From Nannobrachium achirus (taxonomy: Eukaryota > Chordata > Actinopteri > Myctophiformes > Myctophidae), in the NCBI GenBank assembly GCA_963921795.1, contig OY997652.1, positions 57,537,919-57,601,918 on the forward strand: a stretch of 64,000 bases of DNA, read 5' to 3'. Below, in pieces: positions 13,331-24,234 of this stretch. The notes beneath the pieces are model-generated. The model saw only the letters and a list, made by a program, of their open reading frames with translations. It did not search any database and had not been told where the DNA came from. The translations under genes were made by a program, and so were the position numbers. The stretch's first letter is position 1; every line of letters begins with the position of its first letter.

Positions 13331-13375
13331 AATAAAAATTGAGTTAAAAAAAAAAAAAAAAAAAGTCACAATAGT
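13331..13375 (+). terminator. L1 polyadenylation signal, A-tail and right TSD
   Basis: AATAAA is followed by GAGTT and an 18-19 nt A-tail. The right target-site duplication GTCACAATAGT (13,365-13,375) comes immediately after. Confidence 0.9.
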
Positions 13376-13766
13376 AAAGCAGATGGCGTTGTTGTTAAGC
13401 GACCCTTATTCATGTGGCTGGCTAACATGTTGCCACTTACACCAGTGTGTATTGGCTGGCTGATGACGTAGCTCCCCTAACCCTATACTCTGATTCGTTG
13501 GAACAACATCCAATCAGCAACGACCTCGCCTACGTCACAAGGGACGTTCAGAAATGCCTATGAGAAATACGAGTCAACTGAATCATTTCCAGACTGTGAT
13601 GCGAAGAGACAAAACAAATCGCGGAAACGGAGAAAGGGATTTCATAGCCTCTCAGAGCCAAATGAACACTTACTGATTTAACAGTGTATTGAGTCTGGAC
13701 TTGGTTTCTCTGACAGTTTTTGTCTGTCTTCAGGGCCGCCACGATCACGAAAACAGCTGAATTGTG

Positions 13767-13773
13767 CAAGGCC

Positions 13774-13827
<54 letters not shown>

Positions 13828-13840
13828 GATAGATAGATAC
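13767..13840. repeat. (CTGT)n with (TAGA)n microsatellite
   Basis: About 60 bp of CTGT units followed by three TAGA units. They form the tail of the interspersed repeat that follows. Confidence 0.95.
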
Positions 13841-14210
13841 CTTTATTATCCCAAGGGGGAAATTTAGTTGTCCAGTAGTAGCACAGCAGTATACAGTTAT
13901 TTACAAAGTTACAGAGACGTAAGAAAGATAGATAAGAGGGAAAAAAACAAAACAAAGACAAGAGCAGTACAGTACCAATAAGGAGAAGGTGCATCAATAG
14001 AGGGGGCGAATAATATATAAGTATATATACATAAAGTGTCTTGCAAAAGAGACCATAGCAGTCAATGCTAGTTAGTGCAAACAAGTATATCACTGTCATT
14101 GTTAAACAAAGCAAAAATACTCAGAAACTACCAACACTAACAACCTAATAGTGCAGTATCAAAAATCAGTGCGAAAAAAGAAGAAACTAGGAAGCGTGTC
14201 ACCGCAAGGC
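13841..14210 (-). mobile_element. LINE 3'-end fragment with CTGT/GATA tail
   Basis: Begins CCTTTATTATCCCAAGGGGG, the reverse complement of the widespread fish LINE 3' end that terminates in tandem tetranucleotides. No protein motif is recognisable in the remainder. Family unassigned (L2- or Rex1-like are options). Confidence 0.5.
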
Positions 14211-14262
14211 GCACATGAGCACTCTTCCTGGAAGGTCCTTAGAGGTCAAAGTCAATACAGCC

Positions 14263-14264
<2 letters not shown>

Positions 14265-14313
<49 letters not shown>
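14265..14313. repeat. (CTGT)n microsatellite abutting a splice donor
   Basis: About 49 bp of CTGT units. On the minus strand they follow the GTAAGA donor of map1b exon 2 directly, so the intron reads GTAAGACAGACAGACAG onward. Confidence 0.95.
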
Positions 14314-14315
<2 letters not shown>

Positions 14316-14318
14316 TAC

Positions 14319-14420
14319 CTTTGACATCGGCAGAGAAACGCGCGGAGTGTCGGGACACAAAGAGCTTGAGTTCCTGGTCCAGGTTACAGTCAATGAGGTT
14401 GGTGTCCCATGAACGGATTC
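14319..14420 (-). CDS. map1b: MAP1 family (map1b-like) exon 2
   Basis: A 102-nt phase-1/phase-1 exon. The minus-strand acceptor is ACCATCCAG before GAATCCG; the donor after TCAAAG is GTAAGA. It encodes IRSWDTNLIDCNLDQELK and then a stretch reading LFVSRHSARFSADVKG. This is the strongly conserved segment that follows exon 1 in the N-terminal heavy-chain region of MAP1B/MAP1A, neuronal microtubule-associated proteins that bind and stabilise microtubules and link them to actin. Joined to exon 1, the split Gly codon restores IEKG-IRSW. Exon 3 is not in the window, so intron 2 exceeds 14.3 kb and contains the L1. Assignment to map1b rather than map1a rests on the exon 1 start (MATLVE) and the DSKFYLLVV motif. 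Confidence 0.9.
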
Positions 14421-14553
14421 CTGGATGGTGTATGAGGAAACACAAGAAGAGAAAAATCAATAGAAGAGAAAGAATAACAAGGAGGAGGAATGGCGACATG
14501 AACAAGTCAAATGTGTCTTTTCATCTGTATAATTGAGTACCTGAGACCAACAA

Positions 14554-14753
14554 CTTATGCTGCATTCACACTGAGAGAAGTCAAGCTAATGGTTGGCTTG
14601 GTAATTCAATGTAATCTCTATGCCAACCAGCTTTAAACATTTCCAAGCTTTTTTTCCAGCTTGGAAATTTTAAAAGCTGGTTTGCATAGAGATTACATTG
14701 AATTGCCAAGCCAACCATTAGCTTGGCTTTTCTGTATGTGAATGAGGCATAAG
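14554..14753. mobile_element. 200-bp foldback MITE in map1b intron 1
   Basis: Two ~90-bp arms form a near-perfect hairpin (left ACTTATGCTGCATTCACAC, right GTGAATGAGGCATAAGT), both containing AAGCTAATGGTTGGCTTGG. The loop is about 10 nt. Non-coding. Confidence 0.85.
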
Positions 14754-14764
14754 TCCATATTTTA

Positions 14765-15300
14765 TGGACTTAGCAGATAACATTAAAACAGACAATTGAA
14801 CAAAATGAGGGGGGAGTGCATTAAGAATTCAACAGATTAAAAATGACTAGTTTGTGGCTTACAGTCTGCTAAATCAAAAAAATATCTATATAAAAAAAAA
14901 TGACTGTTATTCGTCACAGGTACTCAATTGATGCCTGGGGAAAAAAATCAACATCCTGACTAAAATTAAAACGTTTGGAACAGGTCTAAACATAATCATA
15001 CATGTTTCATTATAAATCCCACACACCTGTTTGAGCCTGTATAGACTCCTTGCCATTCAATATGGCAAACCGAACAAGAACAGGTTCTGTTCTGGCATGA
15101 GAGGAAATCTATAACCAGACATACAGTATGCATTTAGCCGTTTCTGCTCTGTCCCTGGGCCACAGTGGGCCAGGCTCAACACCAGCCTTCTGAGATGAGT
15201 GATGCTTATCACCCTGCCCTTTATTTAACAAAGGAAACGTTGGTCCGTTTTCCGTTCCCTTTCTAAAATTAAGGAAACACAGAACACAATAATATTATCA
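14765..15300. other. Intronic stretch without recognisable features
   Basis: AT-rich sequence inside map1b intron 1. I see no exon, TIR pair or tandem repeat. Confidence 0.5.
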
Positions 15301-15308
15301 TATCTGCG

Positions 15309-15562
15309 TTGTCGGGTGGAAACCTTGTATGTCCAAAACTGTTCGTTTTGTATTTATTATTTAAAAAATTAACTGAACTAGTGAAAACAGCCGATCTACA
15401 AGCACAAAACGCCTCGCGGTGCGAGGCGTTGTGTGCTTGTAGATCTGCTGTTTTCACTACTTTTGTGCGAGGGCCTTGTATGATGAAGCAGGGCTTTACT
15501 TAAAGAAAAACATACAAATGTTAAACATGGAGATACGAGGTTTCTGCCCGACAGTGACGATA
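15309..15562. mobile_element. TGTCGGG-family MITE with central hairpin module
   Basis: The ends are TTGTCGGGTGGAAACC and GGTTTCTGCCCGACAG. Copies lie at 23,350-23,590 and, inverted, at 26,470-26,726. The centre (15,379-15,459) is an 81-bp near-perfect hairpin, with arms TAGTGAAAACAGCCGATC and complement running through CAAGCACA and CGCCTCGC. Its TIRs are unrelated to those of the hAT-like elements that carry the same hairpin. Confidence 0.8.
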
Positions 15563-15818
15563 TATTATATTAAGCGTTTTATGTACAGGTTTGGTCTGAG
15601 CATTTCCATAAATCCGGGTAGTTTGATCATAGAAATAAGTCGCCATCAGCAGCGGTCGCGCACGGGGAGAGGCCTTTTAGTGAAAACCTTGCATCTCGCT
15701 GAATGCGGCTCAGCGTGGCGAAACCATGGGCTGATTTTGTTGTTTATTTTCCTGCTTCACCGTAAAAAAAGGAAGCAGGAGGCTGCATAAGGGTGACCTT
15801 AAGGATGGTGATGTAAGC

Positions 15819-16214
15819 CAGTGGTTCTCAACCTGTGGGTCGAGACCCCCAAGGGGGTCTAAAATACCTTTTTAAAGCTAAAATGGAATGAAATGAGAAA
15901 AGACCATTGCTGCATTAAACGTAATCAACAAACTATACAATAAAAACAGGTCAAACATTGGCCGAATATAAGAAACAGGCAAACAATTTGACAATAGCTG
16001 TTCTACAAGCTGTTTTGGCCCCGACTCCGAGCTTGAAGATCGGACATTTTCACAATATTCATCAGCGGAACTCGAGACAAACTAAATGTAATGCCTCAAC
16101 TCCCACAATTCCAAGTGCTTGGCAGTTCAAATATGATACTTTTGGAGGGTCCCCATAGTTAGAAAAACATGATTATGTTGGCCGATCGAGGCATGAAAAG
16201 GTTGAGAACCACAG
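15819..16214. mobile_element. hAT-like MITE (CAGTGGTTCTCAAC) with 8-bp TSD
   Basis: The ends CAGTGGTTCTCAAC and GTTGAGAACCACAG are flanked by ATGTAAGC and ACGTAGGC (6 of 8 match, decayed 8-bp duplication). A degenerate hairpin module is at 15,992-16,053. It sits in map1b intron 1. Confidence 0.8.
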
Positions 16215-16352
16215 ACGTAGGCAACGCAGCTGCTGCAGCTAATCAAATATATAATGGATGAGTTCGATTTAGGTGTGTGAGGAATCTGTAAGCATTGACC
16301 GCTGTGCGGTGGCACACCCATGGTTGAGGGGCACACCTAAATCCAACACACC

Positions 16353-16761
16353 CAGGGGTTCTCAACATGTGGGTCAGGACCCCCAGGGGGGTCCCAAGAC
16401 TATTTTAGGAGGTCCCCAGTTGATTAACTTAATGTGCCACATTGTTTTCTCACTCAACAGTAAACAAACCAACATACAGTTTAAGGGTATAGAGGGTATC
16501 TGCACATTTCTAAAGTTACAATTTAAGGACTTTTTAATACCTCTAAAATGACAAATGAAACATTGGCCAAATTGAAAATAGCCGACCTACACGATCACAA
16601 CAACTCGCAACGCGAGGCGTTGTGAGCATGTAGATCTGCATATTTTCACAATAGAACTGTTATACAAAATGTAATGCCTCAACTATGAGTGCTCGTCAGG
16701 ATAGGGGGGTTAGAATATGATTCTTTTGGGGGTCGCAGCCTGAAAAGGTTGAGAACAACTG
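16353..16761. mobile_element. hAT-like MITE with hairpin module
   Basis: Begins CAGGGGTTCTCAAC and ends GTTGAGAACAACTG. The same internal layout as 37,235-37,645, with a hairpin at 16,574-16,647 (arms with GACCTACACGATCAC and GTGAGCATGTAGATC). The duplication is no longer readable. Confidence 0.8.
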
Positions 16762-16837
16762 CCCTAGCCTGCCATGCTTTAGGATTTGACATCGCAGATT
16801 GGGATTCCATAGATACAGTAAAACCCGTATCAAAACC

Positions 16838-16900
16838 TAGTTTGATAATGCGTTAGGCCACAGACCCCCGTCCGTGGCCTAATGCTTTATCAAACTAGGG
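16838..16900. repeat. 60-bp hairpin (TTTGATAATGCGTTAGGCC)
   Basis: Arms TAGTTTGATAATGCGTTAGG and CCTAATGCTTTATCAAACTA pair around a small inner loop. It is followed by a hAT-like end (GGTTGAGAATGAGAATCACTG), so it is probably the core of another decayed MITE. Confidence 0.7.
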
Positions 16901-16949
16901 GTCCTTGAAATTAAAAAGGGTTGAGAATGAGAATCACTGCCTTTTACTT

Positions 16950-17810
16950 TATCCATGCACCACAAAATAGGACTTTGAATTGAGATGTGATATTAAGCTT
17001 ATGCATTACAGAATACATAAGTGCTGTAAATCTTTATCACATGATCCTGTTTTCTGATACTAAGGCATCCAAGCCTAAAACAAAGGGCGTGGCAAGTCGA
17101 AGTGCCCATCACATGACAATCCAGAAAATTAGCTATGTATGTGGTTCATGATGTGTGTTTGGAAGACAGCAATAAGGAAATGGGTCTCTAAAAACAATGA
17201 CTATGACTTGTTGTTTATAGATGATTAGGCTATTGTTTCTTTTTATTCAGTATTCACAGAATATTCAGGGTTGGGGGGCAACAATGGCATCAACAATGTT
17301 GTCACACATAAATATCCGTGATGATATGGCATTGATTCAACAAATAAATCATGGAAGGTCCTGCACAATAACCTCAATGCACAATGACTGAAAGCCATTT
17401 GTAATTGAACAGGTTTAATATAAGAATCCTTTCAAATTCCCTTCGTCTCATCGCATCATGTTACTTCAATACTTCTGATTTAAATATTAATCGATCCACT
17501 TAAGCTATATATACAGTATATATGACACACTCACTTGCTTGGGCATCAACACGTCTTCATGATGTTTCTTTCTTATTATTTGTGATAGGGCAGGGAAGTA
17601 AACAAAGTGTTTCCATAAGGCTATTATTGGCTACCAAATAGGCCTATATTCCTCCTGCCTATTATAGCTTAGGCATATACAGTATATAGCCTAGCCTACA
17701 AGGTTTACAGATACCGTCACATTATTTTAGTCAAACAAATAGCCTAAGCTGGCACGCACAATCTTATGTTATGCCTGGTGTCAAACAACCTGTAGCCTAT
17801 ATATTAGGCC
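16950..17810. other. Unannotated intron 1 sequence
   Basis: No repeat ends, tandem arrays or exons recognised. Mixed AT-rich sequence. Confidence 0.45.
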
Positions 17811-18186
17811 AGGGGTTCTCAAACGTGTCACATGCCTGCGGACCCCCTTTTGAAAATATGTGCCAGGGACCCCCTATAAGACAAGATCTTTACAACTCTA
17901 GCCGTGATTCTCAACCATTTTAATTTCAAGGAACCCCAGTTTGACATGCATTAGGCTGGGACTCCAATTTAGGGCCTATATTGTAAAATTAAAGTTAATT
18001 TAACACAGAGTGTACTAACAGATGGACCTGTACCCATAAGGGTCCATTTGGTTCCACGTACACTATCTGAGTTACAAACCCATAAAGGTCCATTTGGTGC
18101 CTAACTATCTATCGCTGGGGATCCCCTAGGACCTCCACCAAGGACCCCTGGGGGTCCCCGGACCCCACTTTGAGAACCAATGGCGT
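17811..18186. mobile_element. Two decayed hAT-like fragments
   Basis: One starts CAGGGGTTCTCAAACGTG at 17,811. A second runs from GTGATTCTCAACCATTTT (17,904) to CACTTTGAGAACCAATGG (about 18,183), with GGTCCATTTGGT words shared with 6,090, 39,790 and 42,190. Non-coding. Confidence 0.65.
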
Positions 18187-19410
18187 AGGCCACACTTTAC
18201 GCAACATACTCTGGCTCATCATCATGGCCATATCTATGTGAATAGCGCTCCTTACGACTTTCCGTAGGGACCGCAGTGCGGATCGGGCCACGCCCACTAG
18301 CCGGTAGACAGACAGCTGGATGCGGGACGTGCCTGTGGTGTGTGTGGGGTGATGATGCATGCATGTGGCGGACACATAATGATGATGCGCCCCGAAAACA
18401 GACGATCTCAAAGCTCACAACAATGAATTTAGCACAAAGGGCAGGGTAATATTCTGAAGCCATAGCCACTAGTTGGGTAGCCTAATAAAGGTATCATCAT
18501 TTGAAATAATGGCAGATCTACAAGCTCACAAACCCGCCCTTGCATCATATCATATGGCATCGCTTTGATTGTCACACATTTGTGTCAATCAGTGCGCATT
18601 TAACGCGCAGCAACCCATTAATGGATTAAGATCTTAACGGATAAACGTTTCGGATAAAGGCTATTGGATAATATAGTTTTGCCATATTGATCCCCAGCCC
18701 CTCCCATCATTATCAGGCCTATGTCATCAATTCTAGTTTGACTTTAAAGAGGCCACCACCAGACAGTGAGACCTTATAACTTCCCTGAACCCGAACCCCC
18801 CCGTGTATTGTTTCTATGAACACCGATCGTGATCACCAAAACACCATTTGCCTTTGTTTTGCTTTTTCATATCGGAATAACAGCCCGATCATGGGGCCAA
18901 TGTTGTCAGCATCCATAGCGCGCAGACACGTGGATCATCATCAAGTCCGCTAAAAGAAATACTAAAGCTGACAAGAATGATTCAGCATCTTTCCTTCTCC
19001 CATCCCATCCCATCTATGCGTCAATAGTCAAGGCTCGGCCACCGTAGCGCTGCCTTTCTTTGGCCGCAGTCCAAGATCTGTATGAGTAATCGGCGCCCCT
19101 TCCCCTGTAAACACCTGCTATAGCCTACGGATGGGGAGGGTCGGGACAGACAGTAACTAAAGGGGGAGGTGGTGGGGGGTGGTATTGTTTCAGGGCGTTT
19201 TTCCCCTTTTCACAATCAGAATCATCTCCAATCTGTCCTGAATTCCGCGTGAGGATTTTATGTATTCCCATGTGTGCGACACCGTCGTACGGAGGGAGCA
19301 CGGAATAGGCTACAACAACATTATAACTTCAACGCAGTTGTTTCACCATAACACGCTTTTTGTGATCTAGAGAGTTGTGTGCGCCTGTTGACGCCCACCG
19401 CCGGACAGCC
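18187..19410. other. Intron 1 sequence, moderately GC-rich, no gene seen
   Basis: A solo hairpin-module arm is present at 18,505-18,530 (GCAGATCTACAAGCTCACA). The rest, including the G-rich tract at 19,155-19,190, shows no exon or element. First-intron regulatory elements of map1b would be plausible here, but none is demonstrated. Confidence 0.4.
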
Positions 19411-19597
19411 CAGAGGCGTCAATTGGGGTATGGCAAAGCTACGGCAGCTGCCATACCTTGGCGACAGGGGGGAAATAATAAAATGTATTTCTTAAAATAA
19501 ATTCATCGTGCCTGTTGCTAAGGTATGGCAACACGACTGGTGTCTTGCACGCGCGCCCTGTTGCCATACCTTAGCTTTTTCTGAACTGACGCCACTG
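19411..19597. mobile_element. Short GGCGTCA hAT-like MITE in map1b intron 1
   Basis: The ends CAGAGGCGTCAATTGGG and TGAACTGACGCCACTG match those of the element at 44,619-45,150. The internal TATGGCAACACGACTGGTGTC forms a partial hairpin with GTTGCCATACCTTAG. It lies 80 bp downstream of exon 1 on the minus strand. Confidence 0.8.
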
Positions 19598-19677
19598 CGG
19601 ACTCTAAAAAAGCTCGCTCCTCTGGAAAAAATGCCAACCCAGCCTCTCCTCTTCTCCTCTCTCAGGCTCAGCCTTAC

Positions 19678-19882
19678 CTTTCTCGATGTCCGCAATGGCA
19701 CACTTCAAGTGCTCCTCCGCCACGATCTCGCCGATCACCACCAGCAGGTAGAATTTGCTGTCGACAAAGTGCGTGGACGTCGGCGAGGCCATGGCGTTGC
19801 CGCCGCTGCTGCTGATGATGCTGCTGCTGGTGCCCAACGTTAGCGTCTCCATCACCGCTGCGGATTCCACAAGAGTCGCCAT
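19678..19882 (-). CDS. map1b: MAP1 family (map1b-like) exon 1, start codon
   Basis: 205 nt: 68 codons plus one base, phase-1 end. The ATG (minus, at 19,882) has an optimal context (A at -3, G at +4); upstream the frame stays open only to a non-ATG codon. It encodes MATLVESAAVMETLTLGTSS, a serine-rich linker, then HFVDSKFYLLVVIGEIVAEE and HLKCAIADIEK. The MAT-VE start and the DSKFYLLVV-GEIV-EEHL motif match the MAP1B N-terminus, and the donor is GTAAGG. The protein is a microtubule-binding scaffold of neurons, normally cleaved into heavy and light chains; only its N-terminal ~102 residues are in this window. MAP1A is the main alternative. Confidence 0.9.
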
Positions 19883-20060
19883 CCTCCTCTCCTCAGATCC
19901 TTCTGTGTTTTCCACCACGCACGCACGGCCCCAAACACTCACACGCGCGCGCTCGCGCACACTCTCACACGCGCACTGTCACGCACACACACACACACAC
20001 ACCGTTAGCCAGTGAAGCAGGGAGGCGTTGGATCTCCAGACTTGAGCTACAGTATAGGCT
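19883..20060 (-). promoter_or_regulatory. map1b: Putative map1b 5' UTR
   Basis: The GC-rich segment between the start codon and the TATA box contains CGCACG words and a (CA)n run at 19,984-20,003. The transcription start is inferred to be about 25-30 bp downstream of the TATA box, near 20,060. No in-frame upstream ATG was found. Confidence 0.5.
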
Positions 20061-20087
20061 GAACGCCGATAGGAGTGGCCCCAGCCC

Positions 20088-20094
20088 TTTTATA
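20088..20094 (-). promoter_or_regulatory. map1b: TATA box of map1b
   Basis: The minus strand reads GCGGGTATAAAAGGGCTGGG, a near-consensus TATA box with GC flanks, about 205 bp upstream of the MAP1 start codon. TATA-containing promoters are known for mammalian MAP1B. Confidence 0.7.
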
Positions 20095-20121
20095 CCCGCA
20101 GACCAGACACCGTCACCACGC

Positions 20122-20124
<3 letters not shown>

Positions 20125-20184
<60 letters not shown>
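20125..20184. repeat. (GT)n microsatellite just upstream of the map1b TATA box
   Basis: About 60 bp of GT (CA on the gene strand), starting some 30 bp upstream of the TATA box. It replaces what would normally be proximal promoter sequence. Confidence 0.95.
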
Positions 20185-20185
<1 letters not shown>

Positions 20186-20614
20186 TCATATTCAGTAACC
20201 GGGGAGAAGGAGGAGAGGGTGAAATTCGCACACTCACAGGCTGATGTCATCCTTCAGTGAGCTCAAAGCAACTGGAACAACAAAGAAAGACACATGTATA
20301 AATGTATATCCAACACAAGTATAAATAGATAAATAGTGTAAAGAAAGAAAACAGAGCAACTGAATGTAATTATATGGCATAGTAGCAGGTTTAGGCATAG
20401 TAGCATTCACCAGGTTAGCATTCACCTGCGTGGGACTAATGGGGAGGAACAAATGCTCTACCACTGAGACATGGGCTTCTTGCAGGGACAGCCCATAAGG
20501 TGAACTAAAACAAGCGCTCTAACCCCATATACCCTATATATTTATTCATGAACATGTTATCCTAATATTCATGATGAAATAGCAAAATAATAAAACTACT
20601 CGTTTGTGAAAGGA

Positions 20615-20834
20615 GTGGGCAGTTCAGAAACCCGCCTACCAGAGACATCATCATCGACGGGGAATCCAAGATTATAAAAACTGCATGCAGGCTTTCTATT
20701 CCTGAAAGGTTACCATGCTATAATGAAAGCCATTGTTCTAGTGATAATACACGTTTAAATGTTTAAAAAAAAAATCCACCTGTAGATCTGCATAACGATG
20801 ATGTCACTGGTAGGCGGGATTCTGAACTGCCCAC
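20615..20834. mobile_element. Inverted-repeat MITE (GTGGGCAGTTCAGAA arms)
   Basis: Arms at 20,615-20,656 and 20,796-20,834 share GTGGGCAGTTCAGAA, CCCGCCTACCAG and GACATCATC words. A related arm occurs at 45,330-45,440. In the surrounding 20,190-21,300 I see only an A-box-like piece (20,440-20,470) and an (ATT)n run (21,065-21,090). Confidence 0.7.
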
Positions 20835-21307
20835 AGCCCTCCTCATATGTATAGTTATTTTATGTGAACATTAGGCTATGTGGAGATAGGTTGAAAAGTG
20901 GTCAAGTTGTCCTTTAAAAGGATGAGGAGCCCTGGCTATATGGCTAATAAGCCAAATATGCCATATTACATTATAATTGGCTACAATGTAAAATTAAAAA
21001 CTCCTTAAATATTTTACCAGTAAGACTCCCTAATCGGGAGATAAGCAACCGTCAGGTCATTATATATATATTATTATTATTATTATTTTGTATTTTAATA
21101 AAGGGGCTGTTGTCTGTTATTAAAAGCAACAATATGAAACAGCTGCATGTGTTTGTGAGGGAGTCCTGTTTCGTATAATAAAATGTCAGGAAACAGGGAA
21201 ATTGACCCCTTACTTGATGGCGACCATATTTCAATCAATGTTTCTAAATAACTGCCCTATTTCTGTTCACTAAACAGTGGTTCGCACCTTTTCTGACTAC
21301 TAGTTAA

Positions 21308-21862
21308 AGGGGAGTACCACTAAGCACTAATATTCAACATGTAACTATGTCAATATACCTTAGAGTTGTTGTTGTGAGGAAATAGAACAATGAAGTCATG
21401 ACGTGACTCGCTCATCCCCTGGTTCCACGGAAGTAATTCTCTATGGAGAATAACATTGGGTCATCTTAAATCGTCTCATATAAGCATTGTGGTCCAAAAA
21501 TAAACAAATGGTCTTTGCGATATTGTCGACGAGGTGGCTCTGTATGGTTTATGATAGTCAGTCACTCATAAGTGATAAAGCCAGCGAAAATGTAACTAAT
21601 TCGGCGACAGTAACAACGTTTTTTCACCATCAGTTTATTCTTCATATTTATATGAGTCAAACCGCTGAGATCATTTGAACACAGTTCTTATATGACGCGA
21701 TATGAAAAAAGGTCTAGGGGAATTCAGAATGGGGGAAGAAAACCGCAAACCAGGTAGGATGTGTAAATTACGTCACACTTCACTACTCTATACCGGTAAG
21801 AAAAAGGTCATGTGACTTCATGAAGATGTATACTCTTTGGCTTGCAGAGTACACCTTCCCCT
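21308..21862. mobile_element. TTAA-flanked MITE (piggyBac/Kolobok-like)
   Basis: The ends AGGGGAGT and CTTCCCCT are each flanked by TTAA (21,304-21,307 and 21,863-21,866). A TTAA duplication is typical of piggyBac and Kolobok superfamilies. 555 bp, no transposase frame. Confidence 0.7.
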
Positions 21863-21909
21863 TTAAGTGCATGGTCAGATGTGTGGGCCATGTGCATTTC
21901 CAGAGCATT

Positions 21910-22350
21910 TTAATCCATTTAGGCCTAGAATTATGGAATGCTTTAACTTGAAAAATAGCAGATATACAAACTCGGTGCCGCGCTGCGAGCTTGTAGATCT
22001 GCTATTTTTGAAAAATCATAAAAAATGTGTGCAAATCTTTGAATATCTCATTTTTAAAGTGAACATTTGTAACTCAAATATTTGCTTCTGGGGGGTCCCT
22101 GATACAAAATATTTTGAGACGGGGGTCGGTGGCCAAATACATGTCATTCTAGGGGTCCTTGACATGAAAGAGTTTGAGCACCACTGACGTAGAAACATGC
22201 ATTTTTCAAAAAACCTTTAGAAGACACTTATAGAATCGGGTCAATTCAAACGTTCACGATTTTTCTAAAATAGCAGATCTACAAGCTCGCAAGCGCGGCA
22301 CTCGGTGCCGCGCTGTGAGCTTGTAGATCTGCTATTTTTTTTATAGCTAA
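21910..22350. mobile_element. Composite MITE with two hairpin modules and a hAT end
   Basis: Starts with CCATTTAGGCCTAGAATTAT, the TIR style of the element at 57,002-57,382. Hairpins lie at 21,951-22,010 and 22,267-22,338 (arms AAAATAGCAGATCTACAAGC and complement, inner GGTGCCGCGCTG). Between them is a hAT-like end, GTTTGAGCACCACTG (22,174-22,188). Confidence 0.75.
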
Positions 22351-22527
22351 AGCATAAAATAATACGCAATAATGCGTACCCGTTCTAATGATCAGTCCAA
22401 CGATCAGAGGAACTAACATAGTAGGATTTAAGTTCCCATGTCTGCTCATTTCTTTGCGTCATTGCTTCCAATTTCAGTTGTTTATCCTGACTGTTAGTCT
22501 GACTGTTAGTAAGGGAATATTGATAAA

Positions 22528-23160
22528 AACCTGGGAATAAATTCCTTACCAAACAATTTCTTCACCAATGTGTTCGTAAAGGTGTCTAGTAACATATCTA
22601 ACAAAGATTGAAATTCAACATCCCTAGGAAAGTCTTTGACAGCTAGAGTAATTCTGGGTCTCATTCACTTGCTATACACTGTACTATAAGGGAAAAAATG
22701 ACTCCCAAAAAATATGCTTTAACTGGGATGTGAGGGGTCTAACTAGTTGTTTTTAATTATTCTGAATCCATTGCAAGCATTTGTTTTGCACGAAAAACAT
22801 TCATTGGGCTAAATACAGCCCATAAAAATTATGGTTTAGTGATGAGTTATCACTTTTCACAGTGGTATGGGGGTCCATTTTTAGCCCAAGGAATGTTTTT
22901 CGTGCAAAACAAATACTTGCAATGGATTCAGAATAATTAAAAACACCTAGTTAGACCCCTCACATCCCACTTAACGCATATTTTTTGGGAGTCATTTTTT
23001 CCCTTTTAGTAGTGGGAAGTGAATGAGACCCAGAATTACCCTAGCTGACAAAGATTCTCCTAGGGAGGTTGAATTTCAATCGTTGTTAGATATGTTACTA
23101 GACACCTTTACGAACACATTGGTGAAGAAATTGTTTGGTAAGGAATGTATTCCCAGGTTT
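22528..23160. repeat. 633-bp near-perfect palindrome A
   Basis: Arms of about 310 bp run from AAACCTGGGAATAAATTCC to its complement. The centre near 22,845 reads GTGATGAGTTATCACTTTT. The inner arm (GAATCCATTGCAAGC, TTTGTTTTGCACGAAAAAC) is shared with the palindromes at 31,600 and 49,841; the outer arm is not. Non-coding; if transcribed it would be long double-stranded RNA. Confidence 0.92.
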
Positions 23161-23349
23161 GACAGGTATTCTGCTAATTTTCCCTGACTAGGGTTTATGG
23201 GTTATTCTCTCACCGTGAAAGAAACCAAACTAAACGTTTCACGTGAAAGAAATATCAGAACACAGACGAGTGTTAAAGACAGGGGACAACAGAGCCTCTG
23301 GGGAAAGACAAATCAAAAGATAAAAAACATGACAGCAAAACGTTGTTGT

Positions 23350-23587
23350 CGGGGGGGAAACCTTGTATGTCCAAAAACCGTTCGTTTTTATCATTTAAAA
23401 AAATGAACTAAACTAGTGAAAACAGCCGATCTACAAGCACACAACGCCTCACACCGCGAGGCGTTGTGTGCTTGTAGATCTTCTGTTTTCACCATTGTTG
23501 TGCGACGGCCTTGTACGATGAAGCAGGTCTTTACTTCACGAGAAAACATACACATTTGAAACTTGGAGATACGAGGTTTCTGCCCGA

Positions 23588-23590
<3 letters not shown>
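23350..23590. mobile_element. TGTCGGG-family MITE, second copy
   Basis: The ends TGTCGGGGGGGAAACC and GGTTTCTGCCCGACAG match the copy at 15,309. The central hairpin is at 23,413-23,492. The right end runs straight into a GT microsatellite. Confidence 0.85.
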
Positions 23591-23894
<304 letters not shown>

Positions 23895-24234
23895 TTACAA
23901 AGGGGGTTCCCTCTGACAGGCTTCACTAATGTGATTCTGTCTCATGGACGGGGTCACACAAGGTGCTTTATTGACTTAAAAACGTCATCCCTAAGGGAGC
24001 AGCCAGACATGGGGCCCCCCCCCCCCTCGGCTGCACCTTACATATAAATATTTCAGCAAAAGGGGGGAGGGGGGTTCCAGGGGCCCTTGGGGGGGTTGTA
24101 GGGGGGGTCCACGGCATAGTTCTAGCAAGAAGATCTGTTTAACCCCTTCTCTAACTCTAATATACTTGGGACATACTGTATCTTGAAAAATCTTGAAGAA
24201 TTTGGAATAATAAAACGCCTCGGGGCGACATGCG

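Larger units (their letters stand above)
6714..13364 (+). mobile_element. Full-length L1-type non-LTR retrotransposon
   Basis: A 6.65-kb element with a 130-bp 5' UTR, ORF1 (6,844-7,824), a 1,556-bp inter-ORF region, ORF2 (9,381-13,166), a 3' UTR with AATAAA at 13,331-13,336 and an A-tail ending at 13,364. The exact duplication GTCACAATAGT on both sides and nearly intact frames indicate a recent insertion. The first 20 bp contain GGGTATGGCGTC, which resembles the YY1-type ATGGCG site at the start of mammalian L1s (inference). It lies in map1b intron 2, antisense to the gene. It is probably immobile in cis because ORF2 has one stop codon. Confidence 0.95.

Noticed and set aside
20440..20470. 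tRNA-like A-box (TCTCAGTGGTAGAGCA)
   Set aside because: No B-box at the right distance; most likely a short SINE relic.
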